Source: Pseudomonas benzenivorans | GTDB taxonomy: Bacteria; Pseudomonadota; Gammaproteobacteria; Pseudomonadales; Pseudomonadaceae | Reading direction: 5' to 3' | Assembly: GCF_900100495.1 (NCBI RefSeq) | Contig: NZ_FNCT01000008.1 | Location: 124,001 to 188,000, forward strand | DNA: 64,000 nucleotides | Part shown: positions 10,022 through 18,716 of the stretch, piece by piece | How positions within the stretch are numbered: the first letter of the stretch is position 1 | How the letters are laid out: every line of letters starts with the position of its first letter | Program-made: the position numbers and the translations under genes | Notes under the pieces: model-generated | What the model was told of the DNA's origin: nothing | Databases searched by the model: none | What the model saw: the letters and a program-made list of their open reading frames with translations, nothing else

Positions 10022-10909
10022 TCAGTACCACTTCTTCTCGCCGTCCGGGCGCTTCTTGAAGCGCTTCATGCTCCACATGTATTGGCTCGGGTAGCTGCGC
10101 ACGTAGCGCTCGACCACCGCGCTCATGGCCGCCACGCCTTCCTCGACATTCTCGCTGTACATGCCCGGCGGCGCGGCTTCGAGGATGACCTTGTAGCCAC
10201 TGCCGTCGGCCAGGCGCACGGCATGCAGGAACACCCCCAGGGCCTTGCCGCCGGCGAGCATGCCGGGGACGAACTTGCTGGTCAGCGCCGTGGTGCCGAG
10301 GAAGGGCACGAACACCCCGGCCGACAGGCTCGGTTCCGGATCGGCGGGAATGCCCACGGCGCCGCCTTTGCGCACTTCCTTGATGACGCTGAGGATGCCT
10401 TCCTTGGTCGAGGGCGCCACCCGGTTGCCCATCTGCACCCGCTGCTTCTGCAGCAGCTCGTCCACCGCCTTGAGCTTGGGCGGACGGTAGAAGATGATCG
10501 GCTTGCACTGCGCGCAGTAGAAGTGGTTGAGCACCTCCCAGTTGCCCAGGTGGCTGGTGATGCCGACCACCCCCTTGCCCGAGGCCAGGGCCTGCTGCAG
10601 CACCTCCAGGCCTTCCACCTCGCGCACCAGCGCCAGCGACTTGCGCGCCGGCCAGATCCAGGCGCAGGCGCTCTCGGTGAGGGTCTTGCCGATGTCCCTG
10701 AGGCTCTGGCCGACCAGGCGCTCGCGCTCGGCCGCGCCCAGTTCGGGGAAGCACTTGGCCAGGTTGATCCGCACCACCTCGCGCGAGCCATTGGGCAGTT
10801 TCCACATCAGCCAGCCGATGACATTGCCCACCGCCTGCACGGCGCGCCAGGGCAGCAGGGCGAACAGACGGAGAAAGCCGACCACCAGGCGGCCCTTGAA
10901 TGCTTCCAC
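10022..10909 (-). CDS. Lipid A secondary acyltransferase (LpxL/HtrB family)
   Basis: This membrane-associated enzyme adds a secondary laurate or hydroxylaurate to lipid A precursors at the inner membrane. The start is set at the GTG at 10909 because GGAG sits 7 bases before it; this gives 295 residues, the family length. An N-terminal hydrophobic anchor (VVGFLRLFALLPWRAVQAVG) is followed by the catalytic HxxxxE block SHLGNWEVLNHF near residue 117. Further conserved blocks are YRPPKLKAVDELL and VGIPADPEPS. The exact acyl donor cannot be read from sequence. It is leftward; a repeat pair separates it from tag. Confidence 0.9.
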   Translation of the reverse strand: MEAFKGRLVVGFLRLFALLPWRAVQAVGNVIGWLMWKLPNGSREVVRINLAKCFPELGAAERERLVGQSLRDIGKTLTESACAWIWPARKSLALVREVEGLEVLQQALASGKGVVGITSHLGNWEVLNHFYCAQCKPIIFYRPPKLKAVDELLQKQRVQMGNRVAPSTKEGILSVIKEVRKGGAVGIPADPEPSLSAGVFVPFLGTTALTSKFVPGMLAGGKALGVFLHAVRLADGSGYKVILEAAPPGMYSENVEEGVAAMSAVVERYVRSYPSQYMWSMKRFKKRPDGEKKWY

Positions 10910-10972
10910 GTAAGACTCCAGGCAGTTGGGTAAAGGCCGGCATTGTAACCGCCTAGGCGAGCGTGGGGGGGT

Positions 10973-11091
10973 GTAGGTTGGGCTGAGCTCCGCGAAGCCC
11001 AACGCGGCCATGCCGCCAGCGATTGCCTGCCCAGGATGCTGTTGGACTTTGTCGCTGCGCGCCTCAGGCTACGCGCCCCGGCCCAACCTAC
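10973..11091. repeat. Dispersed 'GTAGGTTGGGC' repeat, copy 1
   Basis: The ends GTAGGTTGGGC and GCCCAACCTAC are inverted, with inner copies of GAAGCCCAAC and a TTTGTCGCT block. A shorter relative with the same order lies at 47090-47180. The right tip supplies the tag stop codon (TAG at 11088-11090). It is an extragenic palindromic element. Confidence 0.75.
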
Positions 11092-11642
11092 GCACCGGCC
11101 AGCGCGGGATAACGGTCGCAATCGGTGGTGTGGTCCATGACCATGCCGCTGGCCTGCATGAAGGCATAGCAGATGGTCGGGCCGACGAAGGTGAAGCCGG
11201 CCTTCTTCAGCGCGCGGCTCATGGCCTCGGCCTCGGCGGTCACTGCCGGCATCAGGCTGCGCTCGCTGAAATGGTTGATCTTCGGTTGCCCGCCGACGAA
11301 CGACCAGAGCAGCGCCACCGGGTCCTCCAACGCCAGCCAGGCGCGGGCGTTCTGCCGCGCCGCCTTGAGCTTGAGGCGGTTGCGGATGATCCCGGGATCC
11401 TGCATCAAGGTTTCGAGGTACTGGTCGCTCATCTGCGCCAGGCGCGTGGGGTCGAAGCCCAACAGCACCTGGCGGTAGCGCGCGCGTTTCTTCAGCACGG
11501 TAATCCACGACAGTCCGGCCTGGAAACCTTCCAGCAGCAGCAGTTCGAACAGTGCCTGCGGCTCGCGCAGCGGCACCCCCCATTCCTCATCGTGATAAGC
11601 CTGGTACAGCGGGTCGTCGGTACACCAGAAGCAGCGCGGCAT
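11088..11642 (-). CDS. tag: DNA-3-methyladenine glycosylase I
   Basis: Tag excises 3-methyladenine from alkylated DNA (base excision repair). From the ATG at 11642 the protein has 184 residues, as in the family. It begins MPRCFWCTDDPLYQAYHDEEWG; the Cys and His here, with HTTDCDRY near the C-terminus, form the zinc site of Tag. The catalytic-pocket blocks FQAGLSWITVLKKR and FVGPTICYAFMQASGMVMDH are intact. Its last codons run into the tip of the dispersed repeat. It is divergent from glyQ, and an in-frame upstream ATG at 11711 would overlap the glyQ promoter. Confidence 0.95.
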   Translation of the reverse strand: MPRCFWCTDDPLYQAYHDEEWGVPLREPQALFELLLLEGFQAGLSWITVLKKRARYRQVLLGFDPTRLAQMSDQYLETLMQDPGIIRNRLKLKAARQNARAWLALEDPVALLWSFVGGQPKINHFSERSLMPAVTAEAEAMSRALKKAGFTFVGPTICYAFMQASGMVMDHTTDCDRYPALAGA

Positions 11643-11680
11643 AGGGCCTTCCAGGGCGGTGGAGGCCGCGCGGATTGGGG

Positions 11681-11686
11681 TATACT
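11681..11686 (+). promoter_or_regulatory. Probable -10 element of glyQS promoter
   Basis: TATACT stands 40 bases before the glyQ GTG in the tag-glyQ divergent gap. The -35 region 17 bases upstream (GGTGGA) is poor, so the call rests on the -10 element and its position. Confidence 0.5.
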
Positions 11687-11725
11687 CCCGCCCTTTCTGT
11701 CGCAGCCTCAACAGGTGAATTTTCC

Positions 11726-12718
11726 GTGAGCCAGACTACGCCTGCCGTGCGCACCTTCCAAGACCTGATCCTCGCCCTGCAACAGTACTGGGCCGAGCAG
11801 GGCTGCGTGGTGCTGCAGCCCTACGATATGGAAGTGGGTGCCGGCACCTTCCACACCGCCACCTTCCTGCGCGCCGTCGGCCCGGAGACCTGGAACGCCG
11901 CCTATGTGCAGCCCTCCCGTCGCCCCACAGACGGCCGCTACGGCGAGAACCCCAACCGCCTGCAGCATTACTACCAGTTCCAGGTGGTGCTCAAACCCAA
12001 CCCGGAAAACTTCCAGGAGCTGTACCTCGGCTCGCTGCAGGCCATCGGCATCGACCCGCTGGTGCACGACATCCGCTTCGTCGAGGACAACTGGGAATCG
12101 CCGACCCTCGGCGCCTGGGGCCTGGGCTGGGAGATCTGGCTGAACGGCATGGAAGTCACCCAGTTCACCTACTTCCAGCAGGTCGGCGGCATCGAGTGCT
12201 ACCCGGTGACCGGCGAGATCACCTACGGCCTGGAGCGCCTGGCCATGTACATCCAGGGCGTCGACTCGGTCTACGACCTGGTGTGGACCGACGGCCCGTT
12301 CGGCAAGGTGACCTACGGCGACGTGTTCCACCAGAACGAGGTGGAGCAGTCGACCTACAACTTCGAGCACGCCAACGTCGACCGGCTGTTCGAGCTGTTC
12401 GATTTCTACGAGAGCGAAGCCAACCGCCTGATCGAGCTGGAGCTGCCGCTGCCGACCTACGAGATGGTGCTCAAGGCCTCGCACACCTTCAACCTGCTGG
12501 ATGCGCGCCGGGCCATCTCGGTGACCGCGCGCCAGCAGTACATCCTGCGCGTGCGGGCGCTGGCCCGCGCCGTGGCGCAGAGCTACCTGCAGGCCCGGCG
12601 CAAGCTCGGCTTCCCGCTCGCCACCCCCGAACTGCGCGACGAAGTACTGGCCAAGCTGCAGGAGAGCAACCCTCTTCAAGATGAAGCAGTGGGCAACAAA
12701 AAGGAGGCAGCAGAATGA
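11726..12718 (+). CDS. glyQ: Glycyl-tRNA synthetase alpha subunit
   Basis: GlyQ is the catalytic class II subunit of the alpha2beta2 glycyl-tRNA synthetase. The GTG at 11726 (AGGTGA 8 bases upstream) gives [15 protein letters not shown] and 330 residues. Class II blocks [43 protein letters not shown] and [11 protein letters not shown] are intact. The tail after VLAKLQ is about 15 residues longer than I recall for P. aeruginosa and is polar. The stop overlaps the glyS ATG by four bases (ATGA), implying translational coupling for the subunit ratio. Upstream in-frame codons from 11675 overlap the promoter and are not used. Confidence 0.96.
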   Translation: MSQTTPAVRTFQDLILALQQYWAEQGCVVLQPYDMEVGAGTFHTATFLRAVGPETWNAAYVQPSRRPTDGRYGENPNRLQHYYQFQVVLKPNPENFQELYLGSLQAIGIDPLVHDIRFVEDNWESPTLGAWGLGWEIWLNGMEVTQFTYFQQVGGIECYPVTGEITYGLERLAMYIQGVDSVYDLVWTDGPFGKVTYGDVFHQNEVEQSTYNFEHANVDRLFELFDFYESEANRLIELELPLPTYEMVLKASHTFNLLDARRAISVTARQQYILRVRALARAVAQSYLQARRKLGFPLATPELRDEVLAKLQESNPLQDEAVGNKKEAAE

Positions 12719-14769
12719 GTGCGCACGATTTCCTGGTCGAACTGGGCACCGAAGAGCTGCCGCCGAAAGCCCTGAACAGCCTCGGCGAAGCCTTCCTCGC
12801 CGGCATCGTCAAAGGCCTCAAGGCGGCCGGCCTGGAGCACGGCGCACTGCGCTGCTACGCCGCCCCGCGGCGCCTGGCGGTGGTCGTCGAACAGCTCGAA
12901 GCGCAACAGCCGGACCGCGCCGTCAACCTGGATGGTCCGCCGCTGCAGGCGGCCTTCGACAAGGACGGTAACCCGACTCAAGCCGCCCTGGGTTTCGCCA
13001 GGAAGTGCGGGGTCGAGCTGGCCGAGATCGACCGCAGCGGGCCGAAGCTGCGCTTCAGCCAGAACATCCCCGGCCAGGCCGCCGCCGGCCTGCTGCCGGC
13101 CATCGTCGAGACCTCGCTGAACGAACTGCCGATCCCCAAGCGCATGCGCTGGGGCGCGCGCAAGACTGAGTTCGTCCGCCCGAGCCAGTGGCTGGTGATG
13201 CTGTTCGGCGATGAGGTGATCGACTGCGAAATCCTCGCCCAGCGTGCCGGCCGGCTGTCCCGCGGCCACCGTTTCCATGCCAACCACCAGGTGCGCATCA
13301 GCAGCCCGGCCACCTACGCCGAGGACCTGCGCGGCGCCTACGTGATCGCCGACTTCGCCGAGCGCCGCGCGCTGATCGGCGCCCGCGTCGCCGAGCTGGC
13401 CGCCGAGCAGCAGGGCACGGCGATCGTGCCGCCGGCGCTGCTGGATGAAGTCAGCGCCCTGGTCGAATGGCCGGTGCCGCTGGTCTGCTCGTTCGAGGAG
13501 CGTTTCCTCAAGGTGCCGCAGGAGGCCCTGATCACCACCATGCAGGACAACCAGAAGTACTTCTGCCTGCTGGATGCCGGCGGCAAGCTGCTGCCGCGCT
13601 TCATCACCGTGGCCAACGTCGAGAGCAAGGACCCGGCGCAGATCGTCGCCGGCAACGAGAAGGTGGTGCGCCCACGCCTGACCGACGCCGAGTTCTTCTT
13701 CAAGCAGGACAAGAAGCACAAGCTCGAGACCTTCAACCAGCGCCTGGCGGGCGTGGTGTTCCAGGCCCAGCTCGGCACGGTGTTCGACAAGGCCCAGCGG
13801 GTGTCGAAACTCGCCGCCTTCATCGCCGAGCGGGTCGGCGGCGACGCCGAGCGCGCCGCGCGTGCCGGCCTGCTGTGCAAGTGCGACCTGGCCAGCGAGA
13901 TGGTCGGCGAGTTCCCGGAGATGCAGGGCATCGCCGGCTACTACTACGCCCGGCACGACGGCGAGGCGGAAGACGTCGCCCTGGCGCTGAACGAGCAGTA
14001 CATGCCGCGCGGCGCCGGCGCCGAACTGCCGAGCACCCTGACCGGTGCGGCGGTGGCCCTGGCCGACAAGCTCGACACCCTGGTCGGCATCTTCGGCATC
14101 GGCATGCTGCCGACCGGCAGCAAGGACCCCTATGCGCTGCGCCGCGCGGCCCTCGGCGTGCTGCGCATCCTGATCGAGAAGCAGCTCGACCTGGACCTGG
14201 TCGAGGCCATCGACTTCGCCATCCTGCAGTTCGCCGACAAGGTCAGCGCAGCCGGCCTGGCAATCCAGGTGCAGGACTTCATCTTCGACCGCCTGCGCGC
14301 GCGCTACGAGGACGAAGGCGTCGAGGTCGCCGTCTATCAGGCGGTGCGCGCCCTCAGCCCGACCGCGCCGCTGGACTTCGACCAGCGCGTGCAGGCGGTG
14401 CAGGCCTTCCGCGCGCGCAGCGAAGCCCAGGCGCTGGCTGCGGCGAACAAGCGCGTGTCCAACCTGCTCGGCAAGTTCGACGGCGCGCTGCCGAGCAGCG
14501 TCGACAACGCCCTGCTGCAAGAGCCGGCCGAACAGGCACTGGCCAAGGCCGTCGCCGCAGCCGAACAGGCCGTTCTGCCGATGGCCGCCGCGCGCTGCTA
14601 CCGCGAAGCGCTGGAGCACCTGGCCAGCCTGCGCGAGCCGGTGGACAGCTTCTTCGAGGCGGTGCTGGTCAACGCCGAAGATGCCGCCGTGCGCGCCAAC
14701 CGCTATGCGCTGTTGGCCAAGCTGCGCGGCCTGTTCCTCGGTGTCGCCGATATCTCGGTGCTGGGCTGA
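12715..14769 (+). CDS. glyS: Glycyl-tRNA synthetase beta subunit
   Basis: GlyS is the 684-residue beta subunit that binds tRNA-Gly and contributes an HD-like domain and a C-terminal anticodon-binding (DALR-type) domain. It starts [22 protein letters not shown], the family hallmark. Further blocks are [36 protein letters not shown] and [16 protein letters not shown] sequence ([17 protein letters not shown]). It overlaps glyQ by ATGA. gmhB follows after 76 bases, which may include a weak hairpin. Confidence 0.97.
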   Translation: MSAHDFLVELGTEELPPKALNSLGEAFLAGIVKGLKAAGLEHGALRCYAAPRRLAVVVEQLEAQQPDRAVNLDGPPLQAAFDKDGNPTQAALGFARKCGVELAEIDRSGPKLRFSQNIPGQAAAGLLPAIVETSLNELPIPKRMRWGARKTEFVRPSQWLVMLFGDEVIDCEILAQRAGRLSRGHRFHANHQVRISSPATYAEDLRGAYVIADFAERRALIGARVAELAAEQQGTAIVPPALLDEVSALVEWPVPLVCSFEERFLKVPQEALITTMQDNQKYFCLLDAGGKLLPRFITVANVESKDPAQIVAGNEKVVRPRLTDAEFFFKQDKKHKLETFNQRLAGVVFQAQLGTVFDKAQRVSKLAAFIAERVGGDAERAARAGLLCKCDLASEMVGEFPEMQGIAGYYYARHDGEAEDVALALNEQYMPRGAGAELPSTLTGAAVALADKLDTLVGIFGIGMLPTGSKDPYALRRAALGVLRILIEKQLDLDLVEAIDFAILQFADKVSAAGLAIQVQDFIFDRLRARYEDEGVEVAVYQAVRALSPTAPLDFDQRVQAVQAFRARSEAQALAAANKRVSNLLGKFDGALPSSVDNALLQEPAEQALAKAVAAAEQAVLPMAAARCYREALEHLASLREPVDSFFEAVLVNAEDAAVRANRYALLAKLRGLFLGVADISVLG

Positions 14770-14845
14770 TGCCCGGCAGCGGCAAGCCGGCAGCCATGAT
14801 GCCTGCCAGCTTGCCGCGCGAGACCGATAACCTGAAGCTGCCTTT

Positions 14846-15376
14846 ATGAAACTACTGATTCTCGACCGCGACGGAGTGATCAACTACGACTCCGACGCCT
14901 ATATCAAGACGCTGGAGGAGTGGATCCCCATTCCCGGTGCCATCGAGGCCATCGCCCGCCTGTCCAAGGCCGGCTGGACGGTCGCCGTGGCGACCAACCA
15001 ATCGGGCCTGGCCCGCGGCTATTACGATCAGGCCATGCTCGACGCGATGCACGCCCGCCTGCGCCAGTTGGTGGCGGAGCAGGGCGGCGAAGTCGGTCTG
15101 ATCGCGCATTGCCCGCATGGCCCGGACGACGGCTGCGACTGCCGCAAACCCAAGGCCGGCCTGCTCAAACGCATCGCCGCGCATTACGGCGTAGAACTTG
15201 CCGGCGTCTGGTTCGTCGGCGACAGCAGCGGTGACCTGGATGCCGCACGCGCCGTCGATTGTCAGCCCGTGCTGGTGAAGACCGGCAAGGGTCAACGGAC
15301 CCTGGCCAAACCCTTGCCAGCGGGAACCCTGGTATTCGATGATCTGGCGGCCGTCGCTGCCCGGCTTGTCCATTGA
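14846..15376 (+). CDS. gmhB: D-glycero-beta-D-manno-heptose 1,7-bisphosphate 7-phosphatase
   Basis: GmhB removes the 7-phosphate in the ADP-heptose pathway that supplies LPS inner core. The protein has 176 residues and HAD phosphatase motifs: DRDGVIN (residues 7-13, the nucleophile Asp and acid Asp), ATNQSGLARGYY (motif II), KPKAG and GDSSGDLDAA (motif IV). The zinc-binding insertion HCPHGPDDGCDCRKP, characteristic of GmhB, sits near residues 92-106. It overlaps the next gene's region only if the upstream TTG start of lptA is used. Confidence 0.93.
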   Translation: MKLLILDRDGVINYDSDAYIKTLEEWIPIPGAIEAIARLSKAGWTVAVATNQSGLARGYYDQAMLDAMHARLRQLVAEQGGEVGLIAHCPHGPDDGCDCRKPKAGLLKRIAAHYGVELAGVWFVGDSSGDLDAARAVDCQPVLVKTGKGQRTLAKPLPAGTLVFDDLAAVAARLVH

Positions 15377-15411
15377 TTGAGCAGGCTAACCCTGCAACGG
15401 TAAACGCGCCC

Positions 15412-16185
15412 ATGTCGACAGTGCAGACCCTCAGAACCATCCTCTTCTACCTGTTGCTGTCCTCCAGCGCGCTCCTCTGGTGCACCCTCAGCGTCTTCAT
15501 CGCACCCTTCCTGCCATTCCGCGCGCGCTACCGCTTCGTCAACCAGGCCTGGTGCCGCTGCGCCGTGTGGCTGAGCACAGTGGTGCTGGGCATCGGTTAT
15601 GAAGTCAAAGGCCTGGAAAATATCCCGGCGCAACCCTGCGTGATCCTCGCCAAGCACCAGAGCACCTGGGAAACCTTCTTCCTCTCCGCCTTGTTCGAGC
15701 CACTCAGCCAGGTGCTCAAGCGCGAACTGCTGTACGTGCCGTTCTTCGGCTGGGCGATGGCCATGCTCAAGCCCATCGCGATCGACCGCAGCAACCCGAA
15801 AGCCGCCCTCAAGCAACTGGCCAAGCAGGGCCACGAACGCCTGGGGCAGGGCGCCTGGGTGCTGATCTTCCCGGAAGGCACGCGGATTCCCAGCGGGCAG
15901 ATCGGCAAGTTTTCCCGCGGCGGCGCCGCCCTGGCGGTGAATGCCGGCCTGCCGGTGCTGCCCATCGCGCATAACGCCGGGGAGTTCTGGCCCAAGCAGG
16001 GCTGGCGCAGGACGCCCGGCACCATCCAGGTGGTGATCGGCCCGCCCATGCACGCCGAAGGCAGCGGCCCGCGCGCCATCGCCGAGCTGAACGAGCGCGC
16101 CTTCGCCTGGGTCGCCCAGGCGCAGCACGACATCGGCGCCCTCGCCGCGGATGCAGTGCCCAGCGAAACCAGCGAAGCGGCCTGA
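15412..16185 (+). CDS. lptA: 1-acyl-sn-glycerol-3-phosphate acyltransferase (PlsC family)
   Basis: This inner-membrane enzyme acylates lysophosphatidic acid to phosphatidic acid. The ATG at 15412 gives 257 residues, matching the Pseudomonas protein next to gyrB called LptA (lysophosphatidic acid acyltransferase, not the LPS-transport LptA). An upstream TTG at 15373 overlaps the gmhB stop and is less likely. An N-terminal membrane helix (FYLLLSSSALLWCTLSVFIAP) is followed by motif I KHQSTWETFF, with Glu in place of the usual Asp of HX4D. FPEGTR is near residue 161. It normally abuts gyrB; here a six-gene lipid operon intervenes. Confidence 0.92.
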   Translation: MSTVQTLRTILFYLLLSSSALLWCTLSVFIAPFLPFRARYRFVNQAWCRCAVWLSTVVLGIGYEVKGLENIPAQPCVILAKHQSTWETFFLSALFEPLSQVLKRELLYVPFFGWAMAMLKPIAIDRSNPKAALKQLAKQGHERLGQGAWVLIFPEGTRIPSGQIGKFSRGGAALAVNAGLPVLPIAHNAGEFWPKQGWRRTPGTIQVVIGPPMHAEGSGPRAIAELNERAFAWVAQAQHDIGALAADAVPSETSEAA

Positions 16186-16324
16186 GCCGCCACCGGCTCA
16201 TCGCGGGCGGCCCGGCGCGGACAAGCGGATACGCGATTGCGCGACTCGCGCACACTCTCGCCAGGAGGCGGGGGCACTAAGCGGCTAAGCTAGGGGCTGC
16301 CGCAATGAAAGGGATTTCAGCCTC

Positions 16325-16948
16325 ATGCTATCGATCTACCAGCTCAAACCGCGCTTCCAGAATCTGCTGCGCCCGGGCGTGCAGCGCCTGTACCGGCACG
16401 GCGTCACCGCCAACCAGGTGACCCTGGTCGCCGCCCTCGTGTCCGTGCTGCTCGGCATCCTGCTGGCGCTGCACCGCGAGCAGCGCTGGCTGTTCGCCCT
16501 GGTCCCGCTGTGGATGCTGCTGCGCATGGCGCTGAATGCGGTGGACGGCATGCTCGCCCGCGAGTTCGGCCAGCAGTCGAAACTCGGCGCCTACCTCAAC
16601 GAACTCTGCGACCTGATCGCCGACAGCGCCCTGTACCTGCCGTTCGCCCTGCTGCCCGGGGTCTCGCCGCTGGCGGTGGTGCTGCTGGTGCTGCTGGCGC
16701 TGATCAGCGAGTACGCCGGCGTGCTCGGCCCCCTGGTCGGCGCCTCGCGCCGCTACGACGGGCCCATGGGCAAGAGCGACCGCGCCTTCTGCTTCGGCCT
16801 GCTCGGCGCCGGCGTGGCCGCTGACCTGCTCGCGGCTGCCTGGATCAACGGCCTGCTGCTGGTGATCCTCGGCTTGTCGCTCTGCACCCTGTACAACCGC
16901 GTGCGCCACGGCCTGGCCGAAGCGGCGCGGCCCTCTCAAGCGGAATAA
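16325..16948 (+). CDS. CDP-alcohol phosphatidyltransferase-like membrane protein (YnbA-like)
   Basis: The 207-residue polytopic membrane protein (about five or six helices) belongs to the CDP-alcohol phosphatidyltransferase family, which moves phosphatidyl from CDP-diacylglycerol to an alcohol. The active-site line is NAVDGMLAR (71-79), G88, N92, D96, D100. Two of the four canonical metal/catalytic aspartates are Asn: position 71 (DxxDG) and 92 (GxxxD). I recall E. coli YnbA as having the same Asn residues, so this looks like a subfamily trait rather than decay. It is the first gene of a six-gene operon; the next starts 10 bases downstream. The acceptor alcohol is unknown. Confidence 0.85.
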   Translation: MLSIYQLKPRFQNLLRPGVQRLYRHGVTANQVTLVAALVSVLLGILLALHREQRWLFALVPLWMLLRMALNAVDGMLAREFGQQSKLGAYLNELCDLIADSALYLPFALLPGVSPLAVVLLVLLALISEYAGVLGPLVGASRRYDGPMGKSDRAFCFGLLGAGVAADLLAAAWINGLLLVILGLSLCTLYNRVRHGLAEAARPSQAE

Positions 16949-16958
16949 GGATATCCCG

Positions 16959-18716
16959 ATGCGCGAAGCACAGAACCAGGCGTTCCCCACCCACGACGGC
17001 GTCGAACTGTTCTACCGTCACTGGCCGGCCAACCCGCAGGCAGCCGCGGCGCCGCGCCGCGCCGTCGTGCTGTTCCACCGCGGCCACGAGCACGGTGGAC
17101 GCATGGCCCATCTGGTCGACGAGCTGGATCTGCCAGGGTTCGATTTCTTCGCCTGGGACGCCCGCGGCCACGGCCTATCGCCGGGCGCGCGCGGCGACAG
17201 CCCGAGCTTCGCCAGCAGCGTGCGCGATGTGCAGACCTTCGTCGAGCATATCGCCGCGCGCCACGGCATCGCCGTCGAGGACATCGCGGTGCTGGCGCAG
17301 AGCGTCGGCGCGGTGCTGGTCGCCAGCTGGGCCCATGACTACGCGCCGAAGATCCGCGCCCTGGTGCTGGTCTCGCCGGCGTTCCGGGTCAAGCTCTATG
17401 TGCCTTTCGCCCGTGCGGGCCTCAAGCTGCTGCGCGCCTGGCGCGGCAACTTCTTCGTCAACAGTTACGTCAAGGCCGGGTTGCTCAGCCACGATCCGGC
17501 GCGCATCGCCGCCTTCGACAACGACCCGCTGATTACCCGGGCGATTTCGGTGAACATGCTGCTCGGCCTGGACGAGGCCGCCGCGCGGGTGGTGGCCGAC
17601 GCCCAGGCGATCCAGATTCCCACCCAGCTGCTGATTTCCGGCGCCGACTGGGTGGTCCGGCGCCAGCCGCAGGAGCAGTTCTTCCAGCGCCTCGGCAGCC
17701 TGCGCAAGGAGCGGCACGTCCTCCCCGGGTTCTTCCACGATACCCTCGGCGAGCGCGACCGCGGCCACGCCCTGACCCGGGTGCGGCGCTTTCTCCTGCA
17801 TTGCTTCGAAGAGCCGGCGCAACGACCTTCCTTGTTGGACGCCGACCGCCTGGGCGCCACCTGCGCGGAAGCCGAGGCGCTGGCCGCGCCGCTGCCGCGC
17901 AACTCGCTCGGCGAGCTCTACTGGCGCCTCGCCCGCGCCGGCCTGCGGCTCGGCAGCAGGCTGTCCGACGGGGTCAAGCTGGGCTTCGCCAGCGGCTTCG
18001 ACTCCGGCAGCACCCTGGACTACGTGTACCGCAACCAGCCCAGCGGCAAGACCGCCCTCGGCCGGCTGATCGACCGCAACTACCTCGACTCCATCGGCTG
18101 GCGCGGCATCCGCCAGCGCAAGCGGCATATCGAGGAACTGCTGCGCCTGGCCATGGCCGCGTTGCGCGAGCAGGGCCGCGCGCTGCACCTCCTCGACATC
18201 GCCGCCGGCCATGGCCGCTACATCCTCGAAGCGCTCGAAGGGTTGGAGCAGCAGCCGGAGTCGATCCTGCTGCGCGATTACAGCGCGATCAACGTGCGCG
18301 ACGGTAGCGCGCTGATCGCGCAGAAGGGCCTGGGCGCCATCGCCCGCTTCGTCGAGGGCGATGCCTTCGACCGCGCCGACCTGGCCGCGCTGCAGCCCAG
18401 GCCGAGCCTGGCGGTGGTGTCCGGGCTGTACGAGCTGTTCGGCAGCAACCAGCAGGTCGGCGACTCGCTGGCCGGGCTGGCCGCCGCGGTCGAAGAGGGC
18501 GGCTACCTGATCTACACCGGCCAGCCCTGGCACCCGCAGCTGCAGCTGATCGCCCGCGCCCTGACCAGCCACCGCGACGGCCAGCCCTGGGTCATGCGCC
18601 GCCGCAGCCAGGCGGAGATGGACCAGCTGGTGGCAGCCGCGGGCTTTCGCAAGCTGACCCAGCGCATCGACGAATGGGGCATCTTCAGCGTCTCCTTGGC
18701 CCAGCGGGTGGCCTGA
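16959..18716 (+). CDS. Alpha/beta-hydrolase fused to SAM methyltransferase (YnbC-like)
   Basis: This 585-residue two-domain protein has the same length as I recall for E. coli YnbC. Residues 1-290 form a monoacylglycerol-lipase-like alpha/beta hydrolase: GHGLSPGARGD, nucleophile elbow AQSVGA (Ser near 115; the first Gly of GxSxG is Ala), Asp in SGADWVV (near 230) and His in GFFHDTLGE (near 260). Residues 380-585 form a class I methyltransferase with motif I LLDIAAGHGRYILEAL near 410 and VVSGLYELFGSN. There is no signal peptide. In context it may hydrolyse and methylate a lipid or lipid headgroup. Its stop overlaps the next start by one base. Confidence 0.85.
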   Translation: MREAQNQAFPTHDGVELFYRHWPANPQAAAAPRRAVVLFHRGHEHGGRMAHLVDELDLPGFDFFAWDARGHGLSPGARGDSPSFASSVRDVQTFVEHIAARHGIAVEDIAVLAQSVGAVLVASWAHDYAPKIRALVLVSPAFRVKLYVPFARAGLKLLRAWRGNFFVNSYVKAGLLSHDPARIAAFDNDPLITRAISVNMLLGLDEAAARVVADAQAIQIPTQLLISGADWVVRRQPQEQFFQRLGSLRKERHVLPGFFHDTLGERDRGHALTRVRRFLLHCFEEPAQRPSLLDADRLGATCAEAEALAAPLPRNSLGELYWRLARAGLRLGSRLSDGVKLGFASGFDSGSTLDYVYRNQPSGKTALGRLIDRNYLDSIGWRGIRQRKRHIEELLRLAMAALREQGRALHLLDIAAGHGRYILEALEGLEQQPESILLRDYSAINVRDGSALIAQKGLGAIARFVEGDAFDRADLAALQPRPSLAVVSGLYELFGSNQQVGDSLAGLAAAVEEGGYLIYTGQPWHPQLQLIARALTSHRDGQPWVMRRRSQAEMDQLVAAAGFRKLTQRIDEWGIFSVSLAQRVA

